Positions 16,873 through 26,487 are shown, numbered from the stretch's first letter. The stretch: 64,000 nucleotides of DNA from an uncultured Roseateles sp. (GCF_963422335.1 NZ_OY729424.1:5828001-5892000), one strand, 5' to 3'. Numbers and translations are program-made. The notes: a model not told the origin generated them from the letters alone.

Positions 16873-18233
16873 TGCTCGCCAGCTCGCGCAACCTGATCGA
16901 CTTGGCCTCGCTGTTTGCCAGCAAGACGGGCGGCCTGTTTGTCGCCCTGATGCTGCTACCCCTGATAGCAGGGGAGTTGGGGCCGGCCCGATTCGGCATC
17001 GTCACCGTGATCATTGCGGTGCAAACCTTTTTCACCGTCGCCGACTTTGGCGTATCGGCCTATCTGGTTCGCGAGATGGCCGTTCCGGGCAGAGCGGCCA
17101 CAACCCTGCTCTCAGCCTGGCATGGCCTGGAGAAGCTGCTGCTGGCAGGTTTTGCCGGCCTGTCCCTGATCGCGGCGGTAATCGCCTACCTGCGCTTTCA
17201 GGAGGCTGATCAGGTGGCGCTGACCCTGGGTACGGCGCTGCTGGTGGTGGTCACCGTGTTGCAAAACGTGGCCTATAGCTGCCTGGTGGCGCGCAAGGAC
17301 TACCTGACTTCAAGCGCGGCGCAGTCGATCTTCGTTCTGCTGCGCGCAGGCCTCAGCCTGCTGGGCCTGCGCTACCTGTCGAATTCGGTCGAGGCCTTTG
17401 TGTTGATTCAAGCCATCGTGCTGGCCCTTCACCTGGCCGTCAGCCGCAGGATGCTCAAAAAGTCGCTGCACCGCGGCGCCTTGCCGCTCGCGGCTGCGCA
17501 CGCGGTCGAGACGGTCAGCCTGCGCTCCTTGTTTCTTGCCGTCCGCCCGCTCGCCCTGGCGGGCATCGCCGGTGCGGCGGTGACGCAGATCGACAAACCC
17601 TTGATCGCGGCACTGGTGTCCCCTGCAGCCGTGAGCTACTACTTCCTGGCGTACTCGCTGTGCAGCACGCCGGCCGGCATCCTGGCCGGCCCGATCGCGC
17701 AGTTCTTTCAGCCTCGCACCGTGGCCTTGCTCAGCCATGCCAACGAGGCCGACCAGGTCAGGGGCATGCGCAACTTCAGTCTGGCGCTGGCCGGTGCAGT
17801 GGTAGTCCCTGCCCTGGCCATGTGGCTGTTCAGGCGCCCTCTGGTCGATCTGTGGCTGCCCTCGGGGCATGACAATCGCCTGATTGCCGAGTACGCCGCC
17901 ATCCTGCTGCCGGCCTTCACCCTGGGGGCCCTGGGCTATGTGCCGGTGATTCTGCTGATCTCGGCCGGGGAGTACCGTTTCCACGCCCGCACCGCCCTGT
18001 TCCAGGCCATTCTGACCCTGCTGCTGCTGCTGATCGGCTCCAGCCTGGGGCGCATCGATCTGGTCTGCTGGGTCTATGCCGCTCACTTCCTTTTGTCCTA
18101 TCTGCTCTATCTGGCCCGCGCGCTGATGCTGCCCACGACCCGGCGCATGGCGCAAGCGGCCATGCATGTGCAGCTCTTGACCACCATTCCCCTGATCGGA
18201 CTCGGCTGGATACTCAGCCGTGTCCTAGGCTAG
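16872..18233 (+). CDS. wzx: Wzx-type polysaccharide flippase
   Basis: Moves undecaprenyl-linked repeat units across the inner membrane. The 453-residue protein is hydrophobic throughout, with about 12 transmembrane segments, and begins SSRNLIDLASLFASKTGGL then PLIAGELGPARFGI, the MATE/PST-type N-terminus in which an E/D-Y/F-G motif follows the first helix. The ATG overlapping the previous stop (TGATG) was chosen, giving translational coupling. A second flippase of the same superfamily is encoded in locus 2. Confidence 0.86.
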   Translation: MLASSRNLIDLASLFASKTGGLFVALMLLPLIAGELGPARFGIVTVIIAVQTFFTVADFGVSAYLVREMAVPGRAATTLLSAWHGLEKLLLAGFAGLSLIAAVIAYLRFQEADQVALTLGTALLVVVTVLQNVAYSCLVARKDYLTSSAAQSIFVLLRAGLSLLGLRYLSNSVEAFVLIQAIVLALHLAVSRRMLKKSLHRGALPLAAAHAVETVSLRSLFLAVRPLALAGIAGAAVTQIDKPLIAALVSPAAVSYYFLAYSLCSTPAGILAGPIAQFFQPRTVALLSHANEADQVRGMRNFSLALAGAVVVPALAMWLFRRPLVDLWLPSGHDNRLIAEYAAILLPAFTLGALGYVPVILLISAGEYRFHARTALFQAILTLLLLLIGSSLGRIDLVCWVYAAHFLLSYLLYLARALMLPTTRRMAQAAMHVQLLTTIPLIGLGWILSRVLG

Positions 18234-18306
18234 CAAGAACTGTCGCCATGACACCCACCCAGAACCCCACCCCACCGGCCCACTTCGACATGCCCTGGAG
18301 GCAAGC

Positions 18307-19509
18307 GTGACGCTGGTCTCGGTGGTGATCCCGACCCGCAATCGGCCCGACTGCCTGCTGTGCGCGGTGCGCATCGCGCTGCGGCACTTGCCCGAGGCGG
18401 AGATCATCGTGTCCGACAACAGCGACAGCGATGCGCTGCGAGGCAAGCTGGCCGGGGAGATCGCCAGCGGCCGCGTCCGCTATGTCTACAGCAACGAGCA
18501 CCTCAGCGTCGTGGACAACTTCGAGCGCACCTTGCAGATGGCGACGGGTGCCTACATCGCCTTCATCGGCGACGACGACAGCATAGGCCCCGGCCTCTGG
18601 CAGATCGCCGAATGGGCGCAACGCGAATCGGTCGAGGCGGTCGTGTCCTACACCGACGCCTTTGTCGCCAGTTACTTCTGGCCTGGCGTGCGCTCCAAAT
18701 ACTTCGGGCTGGGTTACTCGGCCAAGCTGTTCGTCAATGCCTTCGACGGTGCGGCTGAGCCCATCGATGGCCGGCGGGCGCTGAGCCACGTGGCCAGCCG
18801 CTTCGGCGGCGGCCTCGGCAGCCTGCCACGCGCCTATCACGGCCTGGTGTCGCGCCAGCTGCTGGATCGCATCCGTGCGCGGCACGGCCATGTGTTCGGC
18901 GGCGTCAGCCCCGACATCTTCAGTGCCACCCTGATCACCGCCGAGGCCCGCAAGGCCTATGTCGTCAACTATCCCTTCCTGATTCCGGGCGCCTCTGCCA
19001 CCAGCACGGCCGGCCAGGGCGCCGAACGGTCCGACCGAGCCGGCCTGCGCGACACCGATCACATTTCCCGCTTCGGTGCGGGCCTGCGCTGGGACCCGCG
19101 CATTCCCGAGTTCTACTCGCCGCACACGGTCTGGGCCTTTTCGCTGCAGAAAGCGCTCGACGAGTTGCCCGAGCGGGCCGTCACGCCCTCCTATGCCCGC
19201 CTGTACGCCCGCTGCCTGCTGTTCAGCCGCGCCTATCGCGCGCCCACGCTGCAGGCCATCCGGCATTGGGCTGCCGACCATGGCAAGGTGCGAGCTTGGT
19301 TGAGCATCACCTTCTGCGCCGGCCAGGAATTGCTGGAGCTGGTGGCACGGGTTGGCAAGCGATTGCTGCATCCACGCCCCGGCGGTAGCGCCACCGCCTA
19401 CGGTGATCTGCCAACCATGGAGGTCGCCTACCAGGCGCTGGAGCAACACATCGCCTCCCGGCACATCACCCTGCAACTGCCATCCACCGGTCTGGAGCGC
19501 AGGCCGTGA
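18307..19509 (+). CDS. Family 2 glycosyltransferase
   Basis: GT-A fold enzyme that adds a sugar to the growing lipid-linked unit. The 400-residue protein opens with VSVVIPTRNRPDCL, then has EIIVSDNSDSD (nucleotide-binding), YVYSNEHLSVVDNFERTL and FIGDDDS at about residues 92-98 with the metal-binding DDD. The C-terminal half has no obvious domain. The start is a GTG preceded by GGAGG five to nine bases upstream. The gene after it begins inside its stop codon (GTGA). Donor and acceptor cannot be assigned. Confidence 0.83.
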   Translation: MTLVSVVIPTRNRPDCLLCAVRIALRHLPEAEIIVSDNSDSDALRGKLAGEIASGRVRYVYSNEHLSVVDNFERTLQMATGAYIAFIGDDDSIGPGLWQIAEWAQRESVEAVVSYTDAFVASYFWPGVRSKYFGLGYSAKLFVNAFDGAAEPIDGRRALSHVASRFGGGLGSLPRAYHGLVSRQLLDRIRARHGHVFGGVSPDIFSATLITAEARKAYVVNYPFLIPGASATSTAGQGAERSDRAGLRDTDHISRFGAGLRWDPRIPEFYSPHTVWAFSLQKALDELPERAVTPSYARLYARCLLFSRAYRAPTLQAIRHWAADHGKVRAWLSITFCAGQELLELVARVGKRLLHPRPGGSATAYGDLPTMEVAYQALEQHIASRHITLQLPSTGLERRP

Positions 19510-20684
19510 CTGGACAGGCTGCACGCCCGACCGTGCTGGTGCCGACACGCTATTTCCATCCGGCCTACAAGGCCGGCGGGGTCGCACGTTCGCTGGCCAA
19601 TCTGACCGAGGCCTTGGCTGAGCACTTTCGTTTCGTGATCTGCTGCGGCCATACCGATATCGACGGCACACCGCACCACCAGCCAGGGGACACCGCCATC
19701 GTGCATGGCGCCGAGGTCCACTACACCCTGCCGGGCTCGCTGCAGGGCCTGCGCCAGTGGCAGGCCTTGCAGCGTCAAGCGCATCAGCTGCTCTATCTGA
19801 ACAGCAGCTTCGACCCCTGGTTTTCGCTGCTGCCGGCGATGCTGCGCCGCCGCGACGACGCACCGCTGCTGATCGCGCCACGCGGCGAGTTTGCGTCCTC
19901 GGCCCTGGCCATCAAGCCTGGCAAGAAGCGCCTGGCCTTGAAGCTGATGGCGGCGACCGGGCTGCAGCGCGGTGCTCGCTGGCAGGCCTCGACCGGACGC
20001 GAGGCCGAGGACATCGCCGCGGTCTTGCGGGCCTTCGGCTTCAACGCCCCCGCGCCGGACATCGCCATGGATATCCCGGGCGCGCCACCATCGGCACAGC
20101 CCGAGCTTGAGCGGCGCCAACACGAAAGCCGGCCCCTGCGTCTGGTGCTGGTGGCCCGCATCGCACCTATCAAGAATCTGCGCTTCGCGCTGCAGGTGTT
20201 GCAGCAGGCTGGTGTGGCGGCCAGCCTGGACATCATCGGCCCGGTCGAGGACGCCGTCTATTGGGCCGACTGCCAGCGGCTGATCGAGGGACTGCCCAGC
20301 CGTGTCACCGTGCGCCAGTTGGGCAGCCTGCCGCCGCAAGAGATCACCGCGGCCCTGCCCGGCTACGATCTGTTCTTCCTGCCCACACAGGGTGAGAACT
20401 TCGGCCATGCCATCCATGAGGCGATGGCGGCCGGGCTGCCGGCCTTGATCAGCGACCAGACGCCCTGGCGCGACCTGCAAGGCAGTCTCGCGGGCTGGGA
20501 TCTGCCCTTGGAGCTGGAATCCTTCGCCCAGGCGCTCAGGCAATTCGACGCCATGGACCCGCCGGCCCGCCAGACGCTGCGCGATGGCTCACGGCGCTTG
20601 GCCGCCGGTGCGGGACGGGAGGCGGCGATCCAGGCCCATATCCAGCTGTTTTCCGGGCTGATGCAAGCTCCGCACCGCACATGA
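19506..20684 (+). CDS. Family 4 (GT-B) glycosyltransferase
   Basis: The 392-residue protein has a GT-B layout. The N-terminal domain carries PTRYFHPAYKAGGVARSL, and the C-terminal domain LVLVARIAPIKNLRFAL and LPTQGENFGHAIHEAMAAGLPALIS, the E-x7-E-type nucleotide-sugar motif of GT4. The AGG..RS loop and APRGEFASSAL segment resemble those of glycosyltransferases in O-antigen clusters. The start is GTG, overlapping the preceding stop by four bases, and its own stop overlaps the next start: all three glycosyltransferase genes are translationally coupled. Confidence 0.83.
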   Translation: MTGQAARPTVLVPTRYFHPAYKAGGVARSLANLTEALAEHFRFVICCGHTDIDGTPHHQPGDTAIVHGAEVHYTLPGSLQGLRQWQALQRQAHQLLYLNSSFDPWFSLLPAMLRRRDDAPLLIAPRGEFASSALAIKPGKKRLALKLMAATGLQRGARWQASTGREAEDIAAVLRAFGFNAPAPDIAMDIPGAPPSAQPELERRQHESRPLRLVLVARIAPIKNLRFALQVLQQAGVAASLDIIGPVEDAVYWADCQRLIEGLPSRVTVRQLGSLPPQEITAALPGYDLFFLPTQGENFGHAIHEAMAAGLPALISDQTPWRDLQGSLAGWDLPLELESFAQALRQFDAMDPPARQTLRDGSRRLAAGAGREAAIQAHIQLFSGLMQAPHRT

Positions 20685-21961
20685 ACAAGGCCATCCTTGC
20701 CGATCTGGAGCAGGTCAAGGGCCTGCGTCTGCTGGTCGTCAGCCAGTATTTCCATCCCGAGGACTTCCGCGTCAACGGTCTGGTAGAGCGTCTCACCGAG
20801 TTGGGTGCCGAGGTCACCGTGCTGACCGGCCTGCCCAACTACCCCAGCGGCACCGTTCACCCGGGCTACGGCTGGAAGGGGCCATGGACACAGTCGCTGT
20901 TCGGCGCCAAGGTGTTGCGCGTGCCCATGGTGGCCAGAGGCAGCTCGGGGCGGCTGAGGCTGGTGCTGAACTATGTGAGCTATGCCTTCAGCGCCTGCCT
21001 GCTGGGACCGGCGCGGCTGCGCGGCGCGCGCTTTGACGCCATTCTGGTGTTCCAGACCAGCCCGGTGCTGGCCGTGGCGCCGGCTCTGCTGATCGGATCG
21101 ATCAAGCGCGCTCCGGTGCTGACCTGGGTGCTGGACATCTGGCCCGAGAGCCTGCAGGTCGTGGGCATAGCGCCGACATCGCCGATCTACCGTGTCGCCG
21201 GCCGTCTGTCCGACTGGCTTTACGGCAAGTGCAGCCGGCTGCTGCTGCAGTCCAGCGCCTACCTGCCCATACTGCGGCAACGCCGCATGCCCGAGCAGGC
21301 GCTGGTGGACTTCCCCAACTACGCCGAAGACCTCTACAGCAGCACGGTGGCCTCCGAAGGCCCACCGGCAGAACTGACCGGCATCCTGAAGCCCGGACAC
21401 CTGACGCTGATGTACGCCGGCAATATCGGCGAAGCGCAGGGCCTTGAAGCGGTGCTGGAGGCGGCGCACCAGCTCAAGCAGGAAGGCGCCCCCTTCACCT
21501 GGGTGTTTCTGGGAGATGGGCGCGGCCTGCCCGCGCTGCGCCGCCGCGTCGCCGAGCTCGGCCTGGAGGGCGAGATCCACCTGCTGGGCCGCTTTCCTCA
21601 GCAGCGCATGCCGGGTTTCTTTGCCTGCGCCGATGCGATGCTGGTGTCGCTGAAAGCCTCGCAAATCGCGGCGCTGACCGTGCCCGGACGCATCCAGTCC
21701 TTTCTGGCCGCCGGCAAACCGATCATCGCCACCATCCAGGGCGAGGCCGCCAATCTGATCGCGCGCAGCAGCAGCGGACTGGTCAGCGAGCCCGACAATA
21801 CCCAGGCCCTGCTGGCCAATCTGCGCCGCTTCGCCGAGATGTCCGGGCAGGCACGCCAGCGAATGGGCGAAAATGGCCAACAATACTTCCAAGCGCATTT
21901 CCGGCTGGACGGCGTGGTGGCACGCCTGATGGCGACGATTCGACATGCAACGCAACGCTGA
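20681..21961 (+). CDS. WbuB-like GT4 glycosyltransferase
   Basis: A 426-residue GT-B enzyme with VSQYFHPEDFRVNGL near the N-terminus, TGLPNYPSG, WVLDIWPESLQVVG and MYAGNIGEAQGLE, a set of motifs characteristic of the WbuB family, whose characterised E. coli O26 member transfers L-FucNAc. That fits well with the three genes directly downstream, which should make UDP-L-FucNAc. L-FucNAc transfer is therefore a reasonable but unproven inference. The ATG overlaps the previous stop. Confidence 0.83.
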   Translation: MNKAILADLEQVKGLRLLVVSQYFHPEDFRVNGLVERLTELGAEVTVLTGLPNYPSGTVHPGYGWKGPWTQSLFGAKVLRVPMVARGSSGRLRLVLNYVSYAFSACLLGPARLRGARFDAILVFQTSPVLAVAPALLIGSIKRAPVLTWVLDIWPESLQVVGIAPTSPIYRVAGRLSDWLYGKCSRLLLQSSAYLPILRQRRMPEQALVDFPNYAEDLYSSTVASEGPPAELTGILKPGHLTLMYAGNIGEAQGLEAVLEAAHQLKQEGAPFTWVFLGDGRGLPALRRRVAELGLEGEIHLLGRFPQQRMPGFFACADAMLVSLKASQIAALTVPGRIQSFLAAGKPIIATIQGEAANLIARSSSGLVSEPDNTQALLANLRRFAEMSGQARQRMGENGQQYFQAHFRLDGVVARLMATIRHATQR

Positions 21962-21977
21962 CCCGCAAAACCCATCC

Positions 21978-23078
21978 ATGAAGAGAATTGCAATTACCGG
22001 CGCTGCAGGACTGCTCGGATGGCACGCTTTCTGCGCGCTGACCGCGCAGGGGGGCGCAACGCCGATACGCATCGCCCGGGCCACCTTCGAGGACGAGCAG
22101 GCCCTGGCCGAGGCGCTGCAGGGTTGCGATGCGGTGCTGCACTGCGCCGGTGTCAATCGCGCCGACCCGGATGTGGTTGAGACGGCCAATCCACGCATTG
22201 CCCAGCAATTGGTCGATGCCCTGGAGCGGACGGGCACGCGCGCTCACATCGTCTATACCAACTCGACCCAGGCCGGCAGCGATACGCCCTATGGCCGGTC
22301 CAAGCAGCAGGCGGCGCAGATCATGGGGCAGTGGTGCGCTCAGCGCGAGCTGCCCTTCACCAATCTGATCGTGCCCAATGTCTTTGGCGAAGGTGGCAAG
22401 CCCTTCTACAACTCGGTGGTCTCGACCTTTTGCCACCAGTTGGCCCGGGGCGAGCAGCCGTCGGTACTGGTGGATCGCGAGCTGTCACTGGTCCATGCCC
22501 TTGACGTGGCCGAGGCCATGCTGGCGGCGCTGGACCCTGTCGCCTCGGGCACCCAGGGCTTCGAAGGCACGACCTTGCGGGTGAGCGATCTGCTGGCCAA
22601 GCTGCAGGGGCTGTCGAACACCTATGCCCGGGGTGAACTGCCCCTGGTGGCCGAGCCCTTCGATCGCGCGCTGTTCAACACCTACCGCTCCTATCTCTAT
22701 CCAGACAGGTACCCCACCTCGCTGACGCCCCGTACCGATCAGCGCGGGCGGCTGGTGGAAGTCGTCAGGGCACATGGCGGGGGCCAGACCTTTGTCTCCA
22801 CCACCCGGCCCGGCATCACCCGAGGCAATCACTACCACCTGCGCAAGATCGAGCGCTTCGTGGTGCTGCAGGGCCAGGCCACGATTCGCCTGCGCAAGCT
22901 AGGCGACGAGCAGGTGCAGACCTTCGATGTGAGCGGCGACGCACCGGTGGTGGTGGACATTCCCACCCTGCACACCCACAACATCACCAACACCGGCGAC
23001 ACCGAGCTGACCACGCTGTTCTGGACCAACGAGTTCTTCGATCCGGCCTGTCCCGACACTTTTCCGATGATCGTCTGA
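21978..23078 (+). CDS. capF: CapF/WbjC/FnlB-type reductase-cupin of UDP-L-FucNAc synthesis
   Basis: Bifunctional enzyme of the UDP-L-FucNAc route: an N-terminal SDR domain reduces the 4-keto intermediate and a C-terminal cupin assists C3 epimerisation. The 366-residue protein starts KRIAITGAAGLLGWHA (Rossmann), has YTNSTQAG and YGRSKQQAAQ (catalytic Tyr/Lys), and from about residue 265 a cupin with GNHYHLRKIERFVVLQG and HTHNITNTG, whose histidines should bind zinc. The ATG at 21978 was preferred because it gives the canonical N-terminus without overlapping the preceding gene. Confidence 0.9.
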   Translation: MKRIAITGAAGLLGWHAFCALTAQGGATPIRIARATFEDEQALAEALQGCDAVLHCAGVNRADPDVVETANPRIAQQLVDALERTGTRAHIVYTNSTQAGSDTPYGRSKQQAAQIMGQWCAQRELPFTNLIVPNVFGEGGKPFYNSVVSTFCHQLARGEQPSVLVDRELSLVHALDVAEAMLAALDPVASGTQGFEGTTLRVSDLLAKLQGLSNTYARGELPLVAEPFDRALFNTYRSYLYPDRYPTSLTPRTDQRGRLVEVVRAHGGGQTFVSTTRPGITRGNHYHLRKIERFVVLQGQATIRLRKLGDEQVQTFDVSGDAPVVVDIPTLHTHNITNTGDTELTTLFWTNEFFDPACPDTFPMIV

Positions 23079-23132
23079 GCCTTGATCCAGACATCGACTC
23101 TCGTACCCAACTTCTCTCCATCTCGCGTTCCT

Positions 23133-24143
23133 ATGCTCGACAACAAAGTTCTCATGATCACCGGTGGCACCGGCTCCTTCGGCAATGCGGTGCTGCAACG
23201 CATGCTGAACACCGGCCTGCGCGAGATCCGCATCTTCAGCCGCGACGAGAAGAAGCAGGAAGACATGCGCATCGCGCTAAAAAACGACCGTGTCAAGTTC
23301 TACATCGGCGACGTACGCGACCCGGACGCGGTCAGCGACTGCATGCAGGGAGTCAACTTCGTCTATCACGCGGCGGCGCTCAAGCAGGTGCCGTCCTGTG
23401 AGTTCTATCCGATGGAGGCGGTCAAGACCAACGTCATCGGGGCCGAGAACGTGATACGTGCGGCCATCCGCCACGAGGTCAGCAAGGTGGTGGTGCTGAG
23501 CACCGACAAGGCGGTCTACCCGATCAATGCCATGGGTCTGTCCAAGGCAATGATGGAAAAGGTCATGGTCGCCAACTCGCGGCTGTGCGACCCCGGCAAG
23601 ACCGTGCTCTGCGCCACCCGTTACGGCAATGTGATGGCCTCGCGCGGCTCGGTGATCCCGCTGTTCCTGAACCAGATCAAGACCGGCCAGGCACTGACCC
23701 TGACCGATCCGAACATGACACGCTTCCTGATGTCGCTGGAAGAATCGGTCGATCTGGTGCTGTTCGCTTTCGAGAACGCCCGCCCGGGCGACATCTTCGT
23801 GCAGAAGGCGCCGGCCTCGACCGTCGGCGATCTGGCCCAGGCGATGAAGGAGCTGCTGAAGGCCGACACACCGATCAACATCATCGGCACCCGCCATGGC
23901 GAGAAGCTCTACGAATCGCTGGTGTCCCGCGAAGAAATGGCACGCGCCGACGACATGGGCGGCTACTACCGCATCCCCGCCGATGCCCGCGACCTGAACT
24001 ACAACAAGTACTTCGTCGAGGGCGAGGCCGCCATCACCTCGTTCGAGGACTACACCTCGCACAATACCGAGCGACTTGATGTCGAGGGCGTGAAGCGCAC
24101 CCTGCTAGGCCTCGAGTTGATCCAGGAGGCCGTCAATGCTTAA
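23133..24143 (+). CDS. capE: CapE/WbjB/FnlA-type UDP-GlcNAc 4,6-dehydratase/5-epimerase
   Basis: First step of UDP-L-FucNAc synthesis from UDP-GlcNAc. The 336-residue protein has ITGGTGSFGN near residue 10, FSRDEKKQEDMR, YHAAALKQVPSCEFYP, STDKAVYPINAMGLSK (Met in place of the usual SDR Tyr, a mark of inverting 4,6-dehydratases) and ATRYGNVMASRGSV. These are near-invariant in CapE/WbjB. The ATG at 23133 gives the standard start; a TTG further upstream has no support. It overlaps the 2-epimerase gene by eight bases. Confidence 0.94.
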   Translation: MLDNKVLMITGGTGSFGNAVLQRMLNTGLREIRIFSRDEKKQEDMRIALKNDRVKFYIGDVRDPDAVSDCMQGVNFVYHAAALKQVPSCEFYPMEAVKTNVIGAENVIRAAIRHEVSKVVVLSTDKAVYPINAMGLSKAMMEKVMVANSRLCDPGKTVLCATRYGNVMASRGSVIPLFLNQIKTGQALTLTDPNMTRFLMSLEESVDLVLFAFENARPGDIFVQKAPASTVGDLAQAMKELLKADTPINIIGTRHGEKLYESLVSREEMARADDMGGYYRIPADARDLNYNKYFVEGEAAITSFEDYTSHNTERLDVEGVKRTLLGLELIQEAVNA

Positions 24144-25260
24144 GGTCATGACGGTCGTCGGCACGCGGCCGGAAATCATCCGCCTGTCGCGCGTGATCAC
24201 CGCGCTGGACAAGCACACCCGGCATGTGCTGGTGCACACCGGCCAGAACTACGACTACGAGCTCAACGAAGTGTTCTTCAAGGATCTCGGCCTGCGCGCG
24301 CCGGATCACTTCCTTGAGTGCGCGGGCAAGACCGCTGCCGAAACCATAGGCAATGTGATCGTGGCCTCGGAGCGGGTGATGCTGCAGGAGAAGCCCGACG
24401 CCCTGCTGGTGCTGGGCGACACCAACAGCTGCATGGCGGCGATCACCGCCAAGCGCCACCGCATCCCGATCTTCCACATGGAGGCGGGCAACCGCTGCTT
24501 CGATTTCCGCGTCCCGGAAGAGATCAACCGCCGCATCGTCGACCATGTCGCCGACATCAACCTGACCTACAGCGAGATCGCCCGCGGCTATCTGCTGCGC
24601 GAAGGCATGGCGCCCGACCAGGTGATACGCACCGGCAGCCCGATGCGCGAGATACTGAACCATCATGCGGCCGCGATCGATGCGTCCGACGTGCTGGAGC
24701 GCATGGCGCTGGGCGAACACAACTACTTCCTGGTCAGCGCTCACCGCGAGGAGAATGTCGACGACCTGGGCAATCTGCAGCGTCTGCTGGGCATTCTCGA
24801 CGGTCTGGCGTCTCGCTTCGACATGCCGGTGGTGGTGTCCACCCACCCCCGCACCCGCAAGCGCATCGAGCAGTTGAACCACACACCGCATGCCAAGGTG
24901 AGCTTCTGCAAGCCCTTCGGCTTCCTGGACTATGTGAGGCTGCAGAAGAGCGCACGCGTGGTGCTGTCAGACAGCGGCACCATCACCGAGGAGTCATCGA
25001 TACTGAACTTCCCGGCCCTCAATATCCGCGAGTCGCACGAGCGCCCCGAGGGTTTCGAGGAGGCGGCCGTGATGCTGACGGGCCTGAGACTGGAGCGCGT
25101 GATGCAGGCCGTCGATATCCTGGCCGATCAGCCTCGCGGCGAGCAGCGCCTGCTGCATATGGTGCGCGACTACCAGGTCGACAATGTGTCGGACAAGGTG
25201 CTGCGCATCATCCTAAGCTACACCGACTTCGTCCGCCGACGCGTCTGGCACGAGGCCTGA
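24136..25260 (+). CDS. capG: CapG/WbjD/FnlC-type UDP-HexNAc 2-epimerase
   Basis: Final step to UDP-L-FucNAc, epimerising C2. The 374-residue protein has VVGTRPEIIRLS, HTGQNYDYELN, LVLGDTNSCMAA, FHMEAGNRCFD with EEINRRIVDH, and SAHREENVD, the full set for the non-hydrolysing UDP-GlcNAc 2-epimerase family. An AGGAGG lies seven to twelve bases before the ATG. Its 3' end overlaps by 48 bases the end of the convergent Wzy-like gene. Confidence 0.94.
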   Translation: MLKVMTVVGTRPEIIRLSRVITALDKHTRHVLVHTGQNYDYELNEVFFKDLGLRAPDHFLECAGKTAAETIGNVIVASERVMLQEKPDALLVLGDTNSCMAAITAKRHRIPIFHMEAGNRCFDFRVPEEINRRIVDHVADINLTYSEIARGYLLREGMAPDQVIRTGSPMREILNHHAAAIDASDVLERMALGEHNYFLVSAHREENVDDLGNLQRLLGILDGLASRFDMPVVVSTHPRTRKRIEQLNHTPHAKVSFCKPFGFLDYVRLQKSARVVLSDSGTITEESSILNFPALNIRESHERPEGFEEAAVMLTGLRLERVMQAVDILADQPRGEQRLLHMVRDYQVDNVSDKVLRIILSYTDFVRRRVWHEA

Positions 25261-26487
25261 CGGCGCTTGAGCCTGGGGCTTGGTGGAACGCGGCGAGTGC
25301 GCCAGGAATAGTGCGTAGACACCCAATAGGACCGGCCCGGCGAAATAGTTGGAGCCACGCACCAGCCCCCCGACGACGAGCACAAAGATCGCCGCAAAGG
25401 CCAGCACTTCATGCTGGAAATAACGGCGATCGCAAAAGGCCAGGCTGTGAGCCCGCTTCAGCAAAGCCAGTGCCAAACCCAGCCACAGGGCAATGCCCAG
25501 CCAGCCGGCCTCGCTCAATACCTTGGAGAAGGTGAACGAGCCGTCGTTGTAATTCGCGTTCTCGTCCCCGATCAAGTCGATGATGGGCGCAAAGTCGCTG
25601 TCTGGAATGGGCGTGCAACCCATGCGGTTGAAACCCAGGCCCCAACCGGCGGTGCGGTCGAAGTTGATCTGTGCGGCGTCCCAGCCATACAAGTAGATCA
25701 GGCTGGACAGATTGGAGGATTCGTCCTGGGTGGCCAGGCCGTCAAGCCTGGCGGTGAAGTCTTGCAGATACGGCGAATTCAGCAGGACGGCCAACACCAG
25801 GCCCAGAATACCCGCGGCCTTGGCAACCGTCCCCCACTTCAGTTCGCGCCAGTAGCGCAGCAGGAAAGCCAGGCCGGCCAGCGGCAGAAAAATGACGATC
25901 AGGGTGCTGGACGCCGATACGGTGGCGAGAATACCAAAGCCCACCAGAGCCCAGAGTGCGTCACGTCGCTTCGGTGAGAACAGCAAAGCCACGAGGAGGG
26001 GTGTGACTGCCAAGGCAAGATGGCTGGGCTCCTTGAAGATACCGGACGGCCGAATGGCGGCCGATGCACCCGTCACGGTGAGGAAGATACGCTCTGCCAC
26101 GACCGAGGCCACCGACAGCAGCAGAATTGCCCGCAAAGGCTTGGAAATATCGGCTGTGCCCGCTTGCTGAGCCAGCAGGCGCAGGGCCGCCAGCACGGCC
26201 GCGAACAGGGCAAGGCTCATGACCGACTTGAGTTGCAAGTCTGCGCAGTATGAGAAACCCAACATGTATCCGCTGTGCGCCAACAGGACCAGCGTGAACG
26301 TCCAGGCCCACGGTCCGAACGGCGCTGTCCGGGCCCCGCTGGCCATCAGGAATCCGGCCAAACCCAGCAGCAGCAACACATGCAGTCCCAGGGCAAAACC
26401 ACCTGCCGGCAGCACGATGCAGGACAACACGACACATGCCCACAGCGTGAAGGTCTGTGTATCAACGAGAGGGCGAGACTCAGCCAT
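25213..26487 (-). CDS. O-antigen polymerase/ligase-type membrane protein (Wzy-like)
   Basis: A 424-residue integral membrane protein with about 11 hydrophobic segments and one long periplasmic loop (about residues 235-330) containing WGLGFNRMGC, the arrangement of Wzy polymerases and WaaL ligases. In this locus, with Wzx, Wzz and glycosyltransferases, polymerase is the more likely role, but sequence alone does not separate it from a ligase. It is encoded against the direction of the main operon, immediately downstream (no gap) of the GT2 gene, and its end overlaps capG. Confidence 0.75.
   Translation of the reverse strand: MAESRPLVDTQTFTLWACVVLSCIVLPAGGFALGLHVLLLLGLAGFLMASGARTAPFGPWAWTFTLVLLAHSGYMLGFSYCADLQLKSVMSLALFAAVLAALRLLAQQAGTADISKPLRAILLLSVASVVAERIFLTVTGASAAIRPSGIFKEPSHLALAVTPLLVALLFSPKRRDALWALVGFGILATVSASSTLIVIFLPLAGLAFLLRYWRELKWGTVAKAAGILGLVLAVLLNSPYLQDFTARLDGLATQDESSNLSSLIYLYGWDAAQINFDRTAGWGLGFNRMGCTPIPDSDFAPIIDLIGDENANYNDGSFTFSKVLSEAGWLGIALWLGLALALLKRAHSLAFCDRRYFQHEVLAFAAIFVLVVGGLVRGSNYFAGPVLLGVYALFLAHSPRSTKPQAQAPSGLVPDASADEVGVA

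Noticed and set aside
18234..18306. Possible small gene in the 73-base gap between wzx and the GT2 gene
   Set aside because: Too short; it contains only a ribosome binding site (GGAGG) for the GTG start of the GT2 gene.
20363..22237. A 624-codon minus-strand open frame opposite the glycosyltransferase and capF genes
   Set aside because: Covers parts of three genes with clear motifs on the other strand and reads as low-complexity; no independent support.
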